Shown: one piece after another, positions 38,370 to 51,284 of the stretch | How positions within the stretch are numbered: the stretch's first letter is position 1 | Layout of the letters: each line of letters starts with the position of its first letter | Assembly (NCBI GenBank): GCA_025345505.1 | Contig: JANVCC010000018.1 | Coordinates: 7,488,316 to 7,552,315 of the forward strand | Direction of reading: 5' to 3' | Source: Todiramphus chloris collaris | Lineage: Eukaryota; Chordata; Aves; Coraciiformes; Alcedinidae | Length of the DNA stretch: 64,000 nt | Notes under the pieces: generated by a model | The model's database searches: none | The model's input: only the letters and a program-made list of their open reading frames with translations | What the model was told of the DNA's origin: nothing | Program-made: the position numbers and the translations under genes

Positions 38370-39229
38370 TGTTGGGTTTGTGCCTGGTGAGGGGCTGGTA
38401 ACAGGGGAGAGGGCTACTGGCAAGGTTTCTGTAAGAAACTTCAAGAAGCTCCCTTGGCTCTAAGTCAGACCTGCCTCTGTTGAAGACCAAGCCAGTCAGC
38501 ACCTCTGTGATAAGATATTTAAGAGGAGAGAACCTGTTGGGCAAGTCCTTTTATGTTGGGAGTTCTTCGTGTTGGAAAAGAATGGGATGTGGTAGAGACA
38601 ACCATGTGGACACCCAGGACAGTGAAGAAGGAGGGTGGGAAGCAAGCCAGAGCAGCCAATCCCTTTCATCCTCTGGTGAGATGGCAGTCTGAGCCCCTGT
38701 AACCCATGGACATCAATGGTGGACCTCACACTGGAGCAGAGGACGAGGTTGAAGAAGGCCATGACTCTGAGGGAAGTCTGCACTGGAGCAGTCCATCACC
38801 GGGAGGTTTAAGACCTACAGAAGAGACTATGAGAGGACTATCTCCCATGGGAGGGTCGACATGTTGCCACAGGGGAGAACTGTGAGTTTTTCCCCTGAGG
38901 AGCAAGGAGCAGCAAAGACAACGTGGAACAGACTGGGACTGACTGTAATCCCCACTCCCTGCCTCTCTGTACCACTGTGGGAAGGAGGATAGCAGAGCTG
39001 GGCCTGGGAAGAAGGGAGGGGTGGGGGGAAGGTGCGTTTAATATCTGGTTGTGTTTATCATTGTCCTGCTTCGATTCAATTGGTAAATTGGTGTTGGTTT
39101 TATTTAAATTAAATTGATTTTGTTTCCCCAAGTTGAGTCCGTCTTTTGACCATGACCGTAACTGATGAGTGAGCCCTCCCTGAGCTGTGTAGTGATTTCT
39201 TGCCAACTGGGTAGGCTTAAACTATGACA
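38370..39229 (+). mobile_element. Solo LTR of an endogenous retrovirus, about 860 bp
   Basis: It opens TGTTGGGTTTGTG and closes with ACTATGACA, the TGTTG...GACA ends of a widespread avian LTR family. Between them lie GC-richer U3 DNA, 'agagccaa'-type words, an ATTTAAG promoter-like word near 38515, and a 3' part with 'ttgattttgtttccccaagt' and 'gaccgtaactgatgagtgag', both characteristic of that family. The flanking five bases (TTATG left, GTTTG right) agree only in part, so a decayed target duplication is possible but not shown. No internal retroviral region adjoins. It appears the best preserved of the four LTRs by word matches. Confidence 0.85.
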
Positions 39230-41148
39230 GTTTGCTTTGCTGACTGTTACAATATTCTTATCTGGAATTTCTTCCATCCAACCTCTAAAGTCTGTTAATA
39301 AATATGCCACATTGTAAGACAAAATAAATAACTAGTATTAACATCCTTCATATACAAAACAACTTCGAGTATTTTTTCTGGTGACAATTTTTCTAGATTT
39401 AGTAAATCAAACTCCATATTTATCTTTCTTATTAACTCTCAGTACCATGAATTCCATTATGTTATAGTTAAAACTCTCTGAGTTGAACATTTCATGAGAT
39501 ATTTTTAAAATAAAGTCCTTCACAACAATAAAATAAATTAACATTTACTTTCCTTAGAAAATAATTGCAGCTATAACATAGGCATGCCATGCCTTTAAGG
39601 AAGACAAGCCAAAATTTAGAACATGACCTAATTTTCAAAGCACAAAATAGGCTTGTTGCATGAATCCTATAGAGAATATAATCTGAAGTCAATAGTACAT
39701 CAGACAGATAAGATGGTATAACTAAACACTTTCTGCTCATTTTCATACAATTCTAAGACAGATCACATTATTAACCTTTCGTTGATAGAGGAAACCAATT
39801 TTAAGCAGACAACATCTTCTAATGAGGGTCCAAAAAGCTGGGATTTAACACAAGTAAAGACATTTTATTGTATCCTGTAATGCATCTAGTTCAGCTAAAG
39901 GTGACAATCTATTTTGAAAAATGTAATATTAATAAACACATCCTTATTTCTAAAATGATAAAGCTAAAAATGTCTCCAAGGACTTTACGCATATGCATCA
40001 GAGCAAAATGAATAAAAAAGATAAAACAGAACTAGTAGCTTCCATAAGAGAGTAGACTTAATATCCCTCAAAAATGACTGAACTGAATTAGAAATGATTG
40101 AGGTTAATTGCCATGACATTAAGCGAGTTGTTGATGTCAACTTATATTTATATTTTACTCATGAATTTTCTAAGAAAAGAACAAACCATTGCCATGCTTT
40201 TAACATTGACTATATAAACATTGAAGTCAAAGGTGACCTCTATGAAGTAAAGGCTTGAGTTCTGTGATAATCCCAAGGGATCGTGACCCAAGGCCTCTAA
40301 AGTGTACTTAAGATTTAGCCTAAGAGTACTTTCTTTTCATTAAATAGGCCTACTTCGGTAACTAAGCAAAAACTTACTCTTTCCTAATTCAGGAACCAAG
40401 GCAGTGATCAATGTTGTAAAGGTGACACAACCTGGAGCAGTGACAAGCATTTATTTCTAGCTAGGGCTTTTGGGAATTAACTATATTAAAATAATTGTTT
40501 CAGGCATCACTTATATCCTATTGATTTGTAATGAAATGTCCATCCATGTTTATAAAGAGAACATGATCCATACCCTGTGCAGCTTCCTTCATGAATCTCC
40601 AATATCTCCTATGTACAGGTATTTCACTGAGAGTTAAGTTTAATTGAATGATAATTTGCCATAGCATTACAAATTGTGGTTTAACTAGAATTATGTGAAA
40701 CTTTATATGAAACCCAATCAGACAGTAAAACAGATTTTTACCCTTAAACCAGAGGTCATACTCCCACTGAATTGTAATGAGATATTCTGAATACCTCAGA
40801 GGAAAGAAATGTCTTTAACCCTTACATTGCAAACAGGGACTTTCCAATTGCAGTATTTCAAAATTCCCTAATAAAGTGTTATTGTGCCAACATCAAGGAC
40901 CAATTTGATCTGATGTCAACTAGCCCCATTAATCATAATGAACAACAGAAAAATATCCTTCCAACAACTTTTCATAAAAAGAAAATAAGAGTATATTTCT
41001 ATACTGTGTTAACAGGGAAGTAAAAAGTATGAAATAATGATTAAAGCAAGTCCAAAATAAGAATATATCTTCTTCTAGAAATTTCTGGCAGAGAAGTTGT
41101 CTAAAGAAAAACTCTGGCACTGAACAGAAATCCTGTAGTTTGGGTTTA

Positions 41149-41179
<31 letters not shown>

Positions 41180-41349
41180 TCTCCTGTTGACCTGATGAAA
41201 GGTCAAAGCATACTGTGTATCTGTATTATCAAGTATGGAATGCATCTGAGACAAATCTGAATCACCTGCATGTAAATGTTATTTATTTACTATGATGAGG
41301 TTATATGAGGATTTATACAGGTCTCTAAGATTTTTTGAGATGAAAACTT
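39230..41349. other. Unique AT-rich DNA, no gene seen
   Basis: No gene seen. It contains the T28 run at 41153-41180, listed separately. Confidence 0.65.
41153..41180. repeat. Poly(T) run of 28
   Basis: Twenty-eight T residues. Read on the minus strand this is a poly(A) run, with an AATAAA-type word about 110 bases upstream of it on that strand (near 41283-41292). No retrocopied gene is recognisable between them, so a plain homopolymer is preferred. Confidence 0.95.
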
Positions 41350-41668
41350 AGCTTACTTTCAATGTCTCTGTAAGGAGCCTTCTCTTCTCCAGGCTGAAGA
41401 GTCCCAGTTTTCTTAGCCTTTCCTCACATGTGAGATTTTTCAGTCCCTTTATCATTTCAGTGGTCCTTCATTGGATTGTCTACAAGATGTCCGTCATATC
41501 TCTTTTGTATTGAGGAGCTCATAACTGAACACAGTACTCCAGGTGTGGCCTCACCAATGGCCAGTAGAGAGGAAGGATCACCTCCCTCAACCTGCTGGTA
41601 ACACTTCTAATGCAGCCCACAAAGCTGCTGGCCTCCCTTGTGGCAAGAGCACATCTAGGGCTGTGTGG
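41350..41668 (-). mobile_element. CR1 LINE internal fragment, ORF2 C-terminal region
   Basis: The plus strand reads as the reverse complement of CR1 ORF2: 'gagccttctcttctccaggc' (about 41376-41395), 'cttagcctttcctcac', 'acagtactccaggtgtgg' (about 41531-41548), 'agaggaaggatcacctccct' and 'gctggcctcccttgtggcaa'. On the minus strand this covers the AREASQLRCALGG-type and QYKKD(I/L)-like ORF2 region up to the LFSLEKRRLR block. Neither the 3' tail nor the 5' end is present. It is moderately diverged. Confidence 0.9.
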
Positions 41669-42892
41669 CATGAGGCTTTGGGGAAATGTCACTATTAAAG
41701 CAGTAATTTTGAGACAATGACTCTGATTAGCATAAATAACCTTCTCAAATGCTAAAAGTCATGGCAAAAATATCTACTTTGAATCTTAGTTCTTCTAGAA
41801 ATGGAACACACAGAAGGAAAGCGATGTCTAATGGAGCTATGAATAATAATAAGCATCCATCCCATCCCTGCTTTAAATTTATTCAAATCAGCTTTTAAGG
41901 TCCTGGGCTGGGTTATATTTGGTTTTGTCAGAATCATTAGTAGACAAATGCAGAGCATTACAGGAAAAGGACTCAGTACTGTCTGTGTGCTCTGCATGTC
42001 AGAGCCGTGGAATGCTTTTCTCTTTTCTAGCCTGCAGACCTTTCTTGTGTTTGAGGAGATAAATGTAAATTGGAGATTGAGCAAATAGCGTTAGATATTT
42101 TAATGTGGGAAGATATGTCTGCTGCTGGATAAGAGCTTATGCTTCTATTATGTTCTAAATTTGAATAACTTGGTACAGCAAATTTCCTTTTGAGTTCTTA
42201 GTAAAAATAAAATAAGGAGAAAGCTTGAGCAGTTCTGAGTTTATGACCAACAATTTATCATGAAACTCAAACAAATCCCACAGAGATTTTTTTTATTTTT
42301 TATTTTTTTTTCCAATGAGAATGGTGCAGAAGCCTTGAAACATGCAAATTCATTAAATTGCCCCTTTGGTGCCCTGAGTCTTGGAAGGAAGACACCCACC
42401 CAGTGGCAGTCCATACTGTGTAGACTTATGTACCTTCTGAATTTTAAGTGTATAAAAACACCCTCCTACATAACTGAAGCTAAACAAATAAATGATACAT
42501 CAAACTGCAGTGGACTGCTAAGATATCTCAGCTAGAGCTGTATAAAATATCTCAGGTACAGGAATTGGCCACCTAGCACACTGGGAATCTCATAATGAGC
42601 TAATTTATCCCATTACTTAACCTGCCTAAGCTCAGCATTCCTTAGGCTAGATTACTTTCATTATTTAAAGCCATCTCTTGTATGGCTGGCTGAGATATCT
42701 TTCCAACAGACCACAGGGTATGGTATAGACATGCTATTTTAGCAGCTTTTGTAGGCAGTGAATTGGAAATTCACCCTTAGATATGGTTTTGATTATGCAG
42801 CTGTTTCATGGATCCTCTTCTAAGGTATCTGAAAGGGTAGCAGCAATTCCCTGGTGATTATCAGTGGTGGGATACTTCACTCAATGAATATA
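41669..42892. other. Unique DNA, no gene seen
   Basis: No gene recognised. An A/T-rich run at about 42287-42312 precedes a 91-codon frame with no family features. Confidence 0.65.
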
Positions 42893-43085
42893 CAATCACC
42901 CCTGGCCCCAGGGAGGTGCCTAATGCCTGGGGTTGGGGCTGTTCCTGACTGTCCCCATCCACCTTCCCTGCTCCCTCACTGGGGCAGTGGGATGGGACCT
43001 GGACGTGACGTCCTGCCCTGCTGTCCTCATGGGAAGCCCCACTACTGTCTCCTGATCCACAGGGCTGTCACTGAGCCATGGCAGT
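42893..43085. other. GC-rich islet of unknown origin
   Basis: About 190 bases are clearly richer in G and C than the surrounding DNA, with words such as CTGGCCCCAGGG, GGGGTTGGGGCTG and TGACGTCCTGCCC (a CRE-like TGACGTC). It has few CpG dinucleotides, so it is not a classic CpG island. A 78-codon open frame covers most of it but has no recognisable motif. It might be a fragment of an inserted GC-rich element or of an LTR; I cannot place it. Confidence 0.6.
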
Positions 43086-46000
43086 TTTAAGAATTAGGAC
43101 TTTAAACAAAACTTCTCAAGTTTTTCAGATTTGGTAGGTTTAACAAAAAAAGAGGAAACTTTCAAGTTCCAAGTGTATTGGAAAATGGTTCTTAACAGTG
43201 GATAAATGTTTTTTGCATAACATTACTTTTTGACATTCAAATTTAATGCCCCTTATGCATTTTTGCATGGACATTTAGACCCCTGAAATTGTATTTATTT
43301 CTTATGTGTTCATTTTATCTGTGCTGACAAGTGAAAATATGAACTATAATAAACTGATTGACAAAATGAAGATTATGTATATATCCCCATGAACAACTAT
43401 TTTTGCTTTCTTGAAAATACAGACAAAAACTAGTTTGAAGTTTCAAATAATGGTGTTCTGGTAAAGTACAAGAGCAGCAGAATACTTTAAATCATGTAGG
43501 AAACTCTGGACAGGGCCTAAAATTAACAGAAAAAGAACTAGGTACCTGGCTTTTAATTACTGACTGCTCAGAAGTATCTAGAAATTATTCTACTGCTAAC
43601 AGTCTGTTTAAAGACATTTTAATAGAACAAGGCAAGAAAATCTCAAGTTATGTTTCTTTGTTGATAAGAACAAAGGCCAATTTGCCACGTTGTGATTTTT
43701 TTTAGGTTATCAATTCTGTCCTAAAACTTAATTTGCTTAATTTAATAGCTATATGACTTTAACTTTATTGCTTTATTGTTGTAAAATTCTCTTAATTCAA
43801 GAAAAGACATGTTTACATTGGGGAATAGATTCTTCTTTTCCCACACAGGAGTTCAAAAGGGTGTAAACCCCTCAACTGGCACTTAGTTAAGTAAACTCTT
43901 AGTTTACAGTAGGGCAAATAAGACAAGAACCAACTCCATATATCCAGTGAATTACAGTACTACAAGAAACATAATGCTGTTTAATGTGTGTGTTGAAGAA
44001 TGCCTTTTATTTACAACGTACTATTGGTGCTTTTTCTTGGTCTCTTTACTGTACATATGGGAGATGGTCCATAGATTCTTCTTTTGTGTTTATTGTAATG
44101 TTTATAAAACTTTACTAAATTTTTATGAGCATACTTTACTAAGTTTTTTATAGATATTGCAATGAATACCAAACAAGAAAAAACAGGCTTGAATTATGGA
44201 CTTTGTGGGAATTAGGACACAAAGCCTACATCGCACAAATACCCCTTGGGTAGAATTTCTAAAAGCACTTCTTGGAACAAGGTACCTGGTTGCTACCAAT
44301 TTTTCATCAAATACATAAGGGATGTAGTACTACAGAATCTTGTTTCTGTCTTTTATTAAAAAGTAAACATGAGTACAGTATAATGCAGTGAATTTGCCAA
44401 CTTCAATCCATGCAGAAGTATTGGTTAAAAAATAACACAGCAAATGGTCTACCAAAAAAAGCATAGCATTTGCATCTTCACCTGTCATATAGTGGCTTTA
44501 GTTAATGTTTTTTTGTGTACACTGTGTTCTTCATTGGTGAAAAAAAATAATTTGGGAACCATTGACACAGTGACAAGTACATGAAGATTTTACAACTTTC
44601 CAGGCTGATTTTTTTTTATTTCAAAGAGAGAGTACTGTCATAGAGTTAGGTCTGGTTTTAGTGACACTTTTCAAATTAAAAGTTTTACAGGTATTCTGAT
44701 TCTTTAAACAGATGTATATATACAACTTCTTATAAAAAACAAACAACAAACAACCATAAAAAACCCCAACAAACAAAAATTAAACAAAAAAACATTAAAA
44801 GCAAAGCAAAACCAAAGCAGTGTGTCATGATCCTAACCTAAAAGATAGCATCTTGCAAACTCTCCAGGACTGCAGCTGAGACATGGCATAGCTTGTGTGG
44901 ATACATTAGAATTAGTTTGCAATTGTGAGTGTAACATCTGTAATGGGACGTTCAACTTGAAACGAAAAAAAAAATCAGTACAAATTCAGTGAACTCATTC
45001 TGTGTGCTCAGTGGTCACAGATGTCCTGCCAGCAATTCTCAAGCAAGAGGATTAAAAGCTAGCTCAGGTACATTTTGTATCCAGGAGCAATGCCAACCCC
45101 TCTAGTGTGCTTTCCCCAGCTTTTCTTCCCAACAGACTCAATGAGCTATAAGCCCGAGATTTTATGTAGACATAAATCATTAACACTCCTGTTGTGTAGC
45201 TGTTTTGCACTACAGAAAGATCGAATGGCTCAGACAAAGAAGAGGCATTTAATACACACAATACCCTTAATAACTCTCCCCAATGAGGTTTCTGCATGGC
45301 ATTCTTAATTATTTCTGAGGACAGTTTCTCCCCAAATGCTTATGTAAGGATAAACCTGATATGTTTGCCATTTTCACATCTCCAAATACATGTAACAATA
45401 CTTAACTTCAACCACAGTAGAATAAATTGCATATAACACTATGACTAGGCTTACCTATACCAGTCATATGTGTCCAGAACAAGTCAGAAACTATCACAGG
45501 CAAATGCATCCTAAGAGTTAGGATCAATAGCCAACAAAATATGAACTATTCTGCTTAGATAGAGCTCCTGTCTTCATCATGATGATACTTCTTTCTCCCA
45601 ATGTCCACACAGGGAGCATGTCAGAAACAGTTACTGCACTTAAAAATTACATTTTAGCATGCTGTACACTAATAAAACATGTCAAGATTCCTGAGGTTGT
45701 GAAGTTCTCTTCTTGATGCTTTCTGTGTAGATACATGAAGCTGGAGAGGTCACAGTGCTGTGCTGCTGCTGGTCCTTTTGCCAGATGACAGGATCCCCTT
45801 CTCCAAGGGGCTCAGCTCCTCAGATGCAGTCTTAAGCAGTAGTTCCTCCTGGCTCACATCACCCACTGTGCCCTTGTCATGTTACCTGTCACAGTGCTGT
45901 CTCACTGAGAAAAAAAGACACTTGAGAGATCCGCCCAACTTCACAAGGTACATGAGCCTTAAATTTCTGTTTAAAATCCAGGAGCCTGGTGGAATGCATT

Positions 46001-47025
46001 TGGAGAAAGGTTTCCACACTCAGGTCGAGGGTAAATCACTATTCTGCTTGTCTTCTCCAATTGGAAGCAAAGAACATTTCCTCCTTGGTTTCTGCAGATT
46101 TAAAACTGACTTGTCAGCTCTCATTGCTGTTTTCCAGCTCCATAGGGGGAAAGGAGACACTGAGAAATATCAAGCCACACTTATAACTAAAATGTACCGA
46201 TGGCATTTAAGGGTGAAATTTTGAATAACATCTCAATGCTAGCAGAAAGCCTAGCAGTCCCCAAGAAAAAAATCTGGATGAAAAGCTTTTACTTTTCTCC
46301 TCCACAATAGAACTGCATCCATAATAGAGTGTTTGCTGGTATTAGCTGTACTGAGAGATATATCTATTCCAGTAAACCTTTTACTAGTGTAGGCTAGACA
46401 TCAATTTCACTCTGCTGAAGCTCAGGAAATCAATGACCACCTGCAAAGACAGGTACTGGAAATAATCACTGAGAATTATGTTAAATCCTCCTGGAGTTAT
46501 GAGATTATGGGAGAAGCTCAGTCTACATTAAAATATGCATATACTCCAGCTCTTATGGTTGCAGAAAGATGGCAAAAAGCACAATGTGGCTAGTAAAAGG
46601 GAAAAAGCACACCCTAAAATGTTATGAAAAAGCAAGGATGAAATGAAGGTTGCTTCCTTGTACAACTCTTTCTGTTACTATGATAACAGAATGTCATAAT
46701 GGCAGAAACAAGCCTGAGATATTAACCCTCAGCCCCTCAACCTCATCTGGCATGCAGACGTCACTCAACACAACCATTATCAGTTCATTCCAGGGACAAT
46801 TTATTCTGTATGATCCATCTGCCTCTCCAAAACTCACATTCCTGCAGAGAGAAAAAACATCCCTATATATAAATCATGCATACATATCTGCATAAGTTAT
46901 GTTAAAGGAAAATGTATCATGTGAGATCCATCTGTTCAAGATACAGGTGAGACTGCTGCTGCTCCATGTTCCCAGGTACAAACAGTAGTGAGAGTGAGGA
47001 TGAATTCCCAGCAAGCACACGCTTA
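43086..47025. other. Unique AT-rich DNA, no gene seen
   Basis: No gene recognised. An A/CAAA-rich stretch lies at about 44735-44818. The 154-codon open frame at 45760-46224 has no start context, domain or family likeness that I can see, and is listed under rejected items. Confidence 0.6.
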
Positions 47026-47080
47026 TATACACACATACCGATGTATAAATGCACATACATATACATACACATATACATAT
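47026..47080. repeat. CA/TA microsatellite, left arm
   Basis: ACACATA and CATATA units run up to the CR1 insertion at 47081. The same kind of repeat resumes on its far side at 47343. Confidence 0.9.
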
Positions 47081-47342
47081 AGAATCATAGAATCATAGAA
47101 TCGTTTAGGTTGGAAAAGACATTTAAGATTGAGTTCAACTGTTAATCCAGCACTGCCAAGTCCACCACTAAACATGTCCCTCAATATCACATCTACATGT
47201 CTTTTATATACCTCCAGGGATGGCAACTCAACCAATTCCCTGGGTGACATTTTCCAATGTTGACAACCTTTTTGGTGAAGAAATTTTTCCCAATATCCAA
47301 CCTAAACCTCCCCTGATGCAACTTGAGTCCAGTTCCTCTCTG
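47081..47342 (-). mobile_element. CR1 LINE 3' end inserted in a microsatellite
   Basis: The plus strand starts with three AGAATCAT units (the reverse complement of the CR1 tail), then 'gtttaggttggaaaagacat', 'cactgccaagtccaccacta', 'ccagggatggcaactcaacc', 'tccctgggtgacattttcca' and 'aatatccaacctaaacctcc'. On the minus strand, C-terminal ORF2 words (RLDIGKNFF, then LEVYK, then LRDM) are still readable. It is 5'-truncated after about 260 bp. CA/TA microsatellite lies directly on both sides, so the LINE either landed inside the repeat or the repeat expanded around it. Confidence 0.94.
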
Positions 47343-47410
47343 CACATATACACATATATACATATACACATATATGCATATACACATATACATTTGTATA
47401 TACATGCACA
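47343..47410. repeat. CA/TA microsatellite, right arm
   Basis: CACATATA and CATATACA units follow the truncated 5' end of the CR1 copy. A further short ATATACATATA piece recurs at about 47528-47543. Confidence 0.92.
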
Positions 47411-48540
47411 TGGTTGATCACACAAGTTGCAGACACACTGTCAGAGCAACACTGCAGACAGGGATACCATCAACCGCCTCATCCTTCTCCCCCATCTGTC
47501 TGGGTGGGATGGAAGTCAGTAATGAAAATATATACATATATACAATATGATTACAGGATCCCTCTAGCAGCTGGACTCAGATACTCAGTCTGGATCCCAG
47601 TCTCCCTGGGTGGTGTCACCTGGACATGCAAACCCCAGGACCATAGCCACTCTCCAGTTGCTGATACAGAGTGTCACATACACAGAGCTACCCAGGACTT
47701 CCCAGGTCCCATAGCCAACACTCCTGTGCTCTCTCTCCTAGAGATACACAGGCACACCCACAGTCTGAGCTGTCCGTTAGAAATCTGGTCAGCCTCCAAG
47801 CTCCCAGGTCACTTCATCTACTTGCTGACAAGTCAAGCTCAATATTCACTAGTGCTTTCATGCTTGTGCTCCTTCCACTTGCTGGCATCATGGATACACA
47901 GGTTGTCCAGCTTGTAAGCTGACCCCACTTGATGCAATGAAACCCCCATACACACAACATGGAGTCACAAAAGAGTCTGAAAGAAACACACTCACCATCA
48001 AAATATTCACTTGTGCCAAACCCTTTTCATCTCTTTACCCTTCTATTTTCCCAGTTATGTTCCTCACAAAATCAAACCCCTTCCTTGTTCTCCCTTTTGT
48101 TCCTCCCTTAAAAATCCCATAAGTAAGATCCAGAAGATTTTTTTCTGCATCCTCTAATGTGTTCCATTAGTAGGCAGCAATCCCCATAATCTGAAAGGTG
48201 ATCTAGAGAGATGCTCTTAATGACCTGTGGTGATGGGTTTCATCCCTGGACACTGGGGTTGATATTTCTGCTGGGACAACACTGGGAGGAGTCCATACAG
48301 GGTGGTCATTCCTTGGGAGTCTGTAATTTGGGTTCCTGCTTGCCACTGTGCCTCTGTGCTCCTCTGTGCTTGTGCAGATGAACCTTTGATGGGTTAATGA
48401 CTCCTATGATGGACTAATGGTCCCTGTGATGTGTCTGGAATTAGCTTGACCAGGAATTATTTAGGCTTCCCCTTCTGTCATTGTCTCTCTGAACTCCTTT
48501 GTGGGTATGTAGATGAGCTTTATCACATAGCCTAGTAGTA
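47411..48540. other. GC- and CA-richer block, suspected transposon-derived, unclassified
   Basis: The composition changes sharply here: many CCCAGG, CACACAC and CTCCC words replace the AT-rich background until about 48540. A 167-codon frame (47414-47917) and an overlapping 83-codon frame are open, but their Ser/Pro/His-rich translations show no family motif. The mix of words is like that of some avian retroviral LTR or leader regions, but I found no clear TG...CA ends, polyadenylation signal or target duplication. The origin is left open. Confidence 0.4.
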
Positions 48541-51284
48541 TGTAGATAGCATGTAAGAATACATTGTATTTAGATCAGAACAGCATTAATCTAAACAGAG
48601 CTTGATTTTGACTTTGCCATCTCTTGGCATACATGGCCTCCCATGCTTCTGGCCAAAGAACCATGATTTTAAATCACTCTCATGTTTTTTATGTACTTGG
48701 ATATGGCATATTTTGAAAGAAGGGTTATTTAGAGATTTTATTTTAAGTAGCTAGACAATGGGAAAATAGCCAGTAATGACAGTAATGAGTATAACACAAA
48801 GTAATGAGGAGTCTTGAGAGAGTAATTTAGGACACAGGGCCTGATCTCTGCCCTTCTCATAAGTGGAAGAGAAGGTCAGGTGTCTGAGCCTCAGAGTCAG
48901 CTACAGTGCTGAGCTGATTTGGGTGATTCCTAAGATGAAGAGAAATGCAAGTCTGTAACACTAATGAATTATCAAAATAATACCAAGTAGCCCACTGTAT
49001 GGGGAATACTTAAAAAAATTTCCAACAAATTACAAATTCTAGTCATGATATGAACTCATAAAATTGTGAATTTTTGAAGCTTCTTCCTAACTGAGCACAC
49101 AGCTTACAGCATTTTATCGTTTTCTCATGAACTTGATACAATGGCATAAGATTGAGCTTAGCAATAAGTTAAGTTACACTTACTGGACAATAATTATACT
49201 AATGAGATTTTTTTAAGGAAAATAAAATCAATACTATTTTAACTTTTTGTAGGTAACTAGTATTAGGAGAAAGGAAAATTGCCAGGCACAGAAGCTAAGG
49301 GTTTGGAGAGCAAGGGGGGGGGGATTATAAACTAGGGAAACACAAAGACATACAACAAGTGTTGTGTAGGAGTGGAAAATAAATATGAGCAGACGTTCTA
49401 AGCAAGAAGACATCCATAGAATGTTTGATTGCAGCCCAAGAAGGCAGATGAAGCTGAAGGAAACTATATGCAGGATATATTATTATTTCTGTTTATATGC
49501 TTCTTGAAATAATGGCAATAATTTAAAAAAACGTGGAATATTGTTGGTAAAGGAAAGGAGTTTCATTGTCACACACTTCAGAGAGGTTAAAATCCCTAGA
49601 CATCCATAAGAGATTTATTTTTTTCATGGGAAAGTGAATAGTGACTGCATTAAAGGAGTCAACCAAGCCCTACTTTCCATTAAGAAGCAGTGTGAGTAGA
49701 GGATGTGTGCTTTGGAGAGAATGACAGGTAGCTTAAGACACACCAAGTCTTCCTCGTCAGAATGTAGGGCAACAAAATAGCATGTAAATATGTGCACAAG
49801 AAAGAGTGCATCAACATCTACCACTTTGTGGTCTTCATGCTTTTGAATTCTCTGCATCACATTTACCTACATGTTAGGGTAATTTTAATTCAGAGTTAGC
49901 TGTGTCTGCAGGCTTCCTGTTGCTCCTCCTTCCATGCATGGGTCCCCGCCCTGGATCCTCTTCCTATCACCAACCTGGCCTTGCTCAGATGCTGTGAGCC
50001 TGTGTCTGGTCAATGATAATGGTGACTCTGTTGCGGTGGTCCACAGCTCCCAGCCCTGCCTCCTTCCTGGTGTAAACCTGTTCTTGCTGCTCCCCAAGAA
50101 CATGCTCTTTCCTGGCACACCTATATAAGTAAACTAAACAAGACCAAGGCACAAGCTGAACAGTGACACTTGACTGTCCACGCATACAATTTTTAGCCTG
50201 GTGCATAGCACAGATTTGGCTGGGGCACACCTCAAGTCCCTGTATGGTTGTGGACACAGTTTGTTTGTGTGTGTGAATTATAGACCATTTTCAGTAGTCT
50301 ATTTGGAGGATTTTATTTTCGGAAGTAAGACAGTTCTGGCCATGTGGGTGTAATCTATGCAGCACCCATTGGCCTTGGGGTCAGAGAAAGGTTCCTAGAT
50401 TGCTTTATTTGCAAATATATTTATGCAGTTTCTGTTCCCCACTGAGATATTAGGAAGATGTGGATTTTACTGGCAACAAAGGAGACTTAAATCTGACATT
50501 AAGAAAATTTCTTTGAACCCAACACTAATTAGGCAGTGGGCAAACTAACTAAGATAGTTGTGGAAGCTGTGTAACTGGTGGATTTTGGAAGCAAGTTTGT
50601 GAGGAATACTGGAGTACCTATCCTACCTCAGCAAAAGACAGTTGATTGTTTTAAAAAATTATCTTTTTAAAGATTATTATTAGTTTTAATACTCCTGGTA
50701 TATAGATAGATGGTATATACTACAGAAAGAAAAATGGGAGAAAAAAGAGGTGAAGGAAATACATAGAAAACAAAGACTGTACTTGTGAGTAAAAGCAAAA
50801 GAAAGGCATCAGTGAGAAAAAAAGAAGCAAGCACAGTTCAAGGAACAACTTACTATAGTCTAATTAAGAAAGGAAACAGAATGCGGGAGGACAGGAATAT
50901 CCATGTAGCAAAGCCTAGGGATGGAAAGCTGCTAACTTAAATGAATAAATTTATGCCAATAGCTGAGCATGGGCTGTTTATTAAGGGTTAATGAAGAACA
51001 TTTTGCAAGCAGCATTGTAGTAATTCTATTTAAAGCACTCGCTTTTTCTTCTGTCTATTCTGTCGCCTACTGAAAATTGCACAACTCTGTTCTCAAATAC
51101 TATTATGAAAAAAGCAATCAACTCAATTGTCTGGGGTGTAATGATGCTGACTACCTCCTTCCAACATTGAGAGAGAGAGAAAATAAGATAAATAACCTGA
51201 GACAAAACCACAAATCATTAGAATTTTTAATAAGCCTTCACCAACAGAAAGCTGAACACTGTTAGTTATATCTGCCAACAACTG
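48541..51284. other. Unique DNA, no gene seen
   Basis: No gene recognised. It includes a G10 run at 49314-49323, a GC-richer stretch at about 49895-50270 with a CTATATAAG word near 50121, and a (GA)6 repeat at 51169-51180. Frames on both strands in 49885-50257 overlap one another and are not convincing. Confidence 0.6.

Noticed and set aside
41153-41300. Minus-strand retrocopy with the T28 run as its tail
   Set aside because: The AATAAA-type word is too far from the run and no gene-like sequence is present.
45760-46224. 154-codon open frame as a possible gene
   Set aside because: No family likeness, no splice or promoter context, and a second overlapping frame is open too. It is best explained by chance in a locally less AT-rich stretch.
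47414-47917. 167-codon open frame as a gene
   Set aside because: It lies in a compositionally unusual, probably repeat-derived block, has no motif, and overlaps another open frame.
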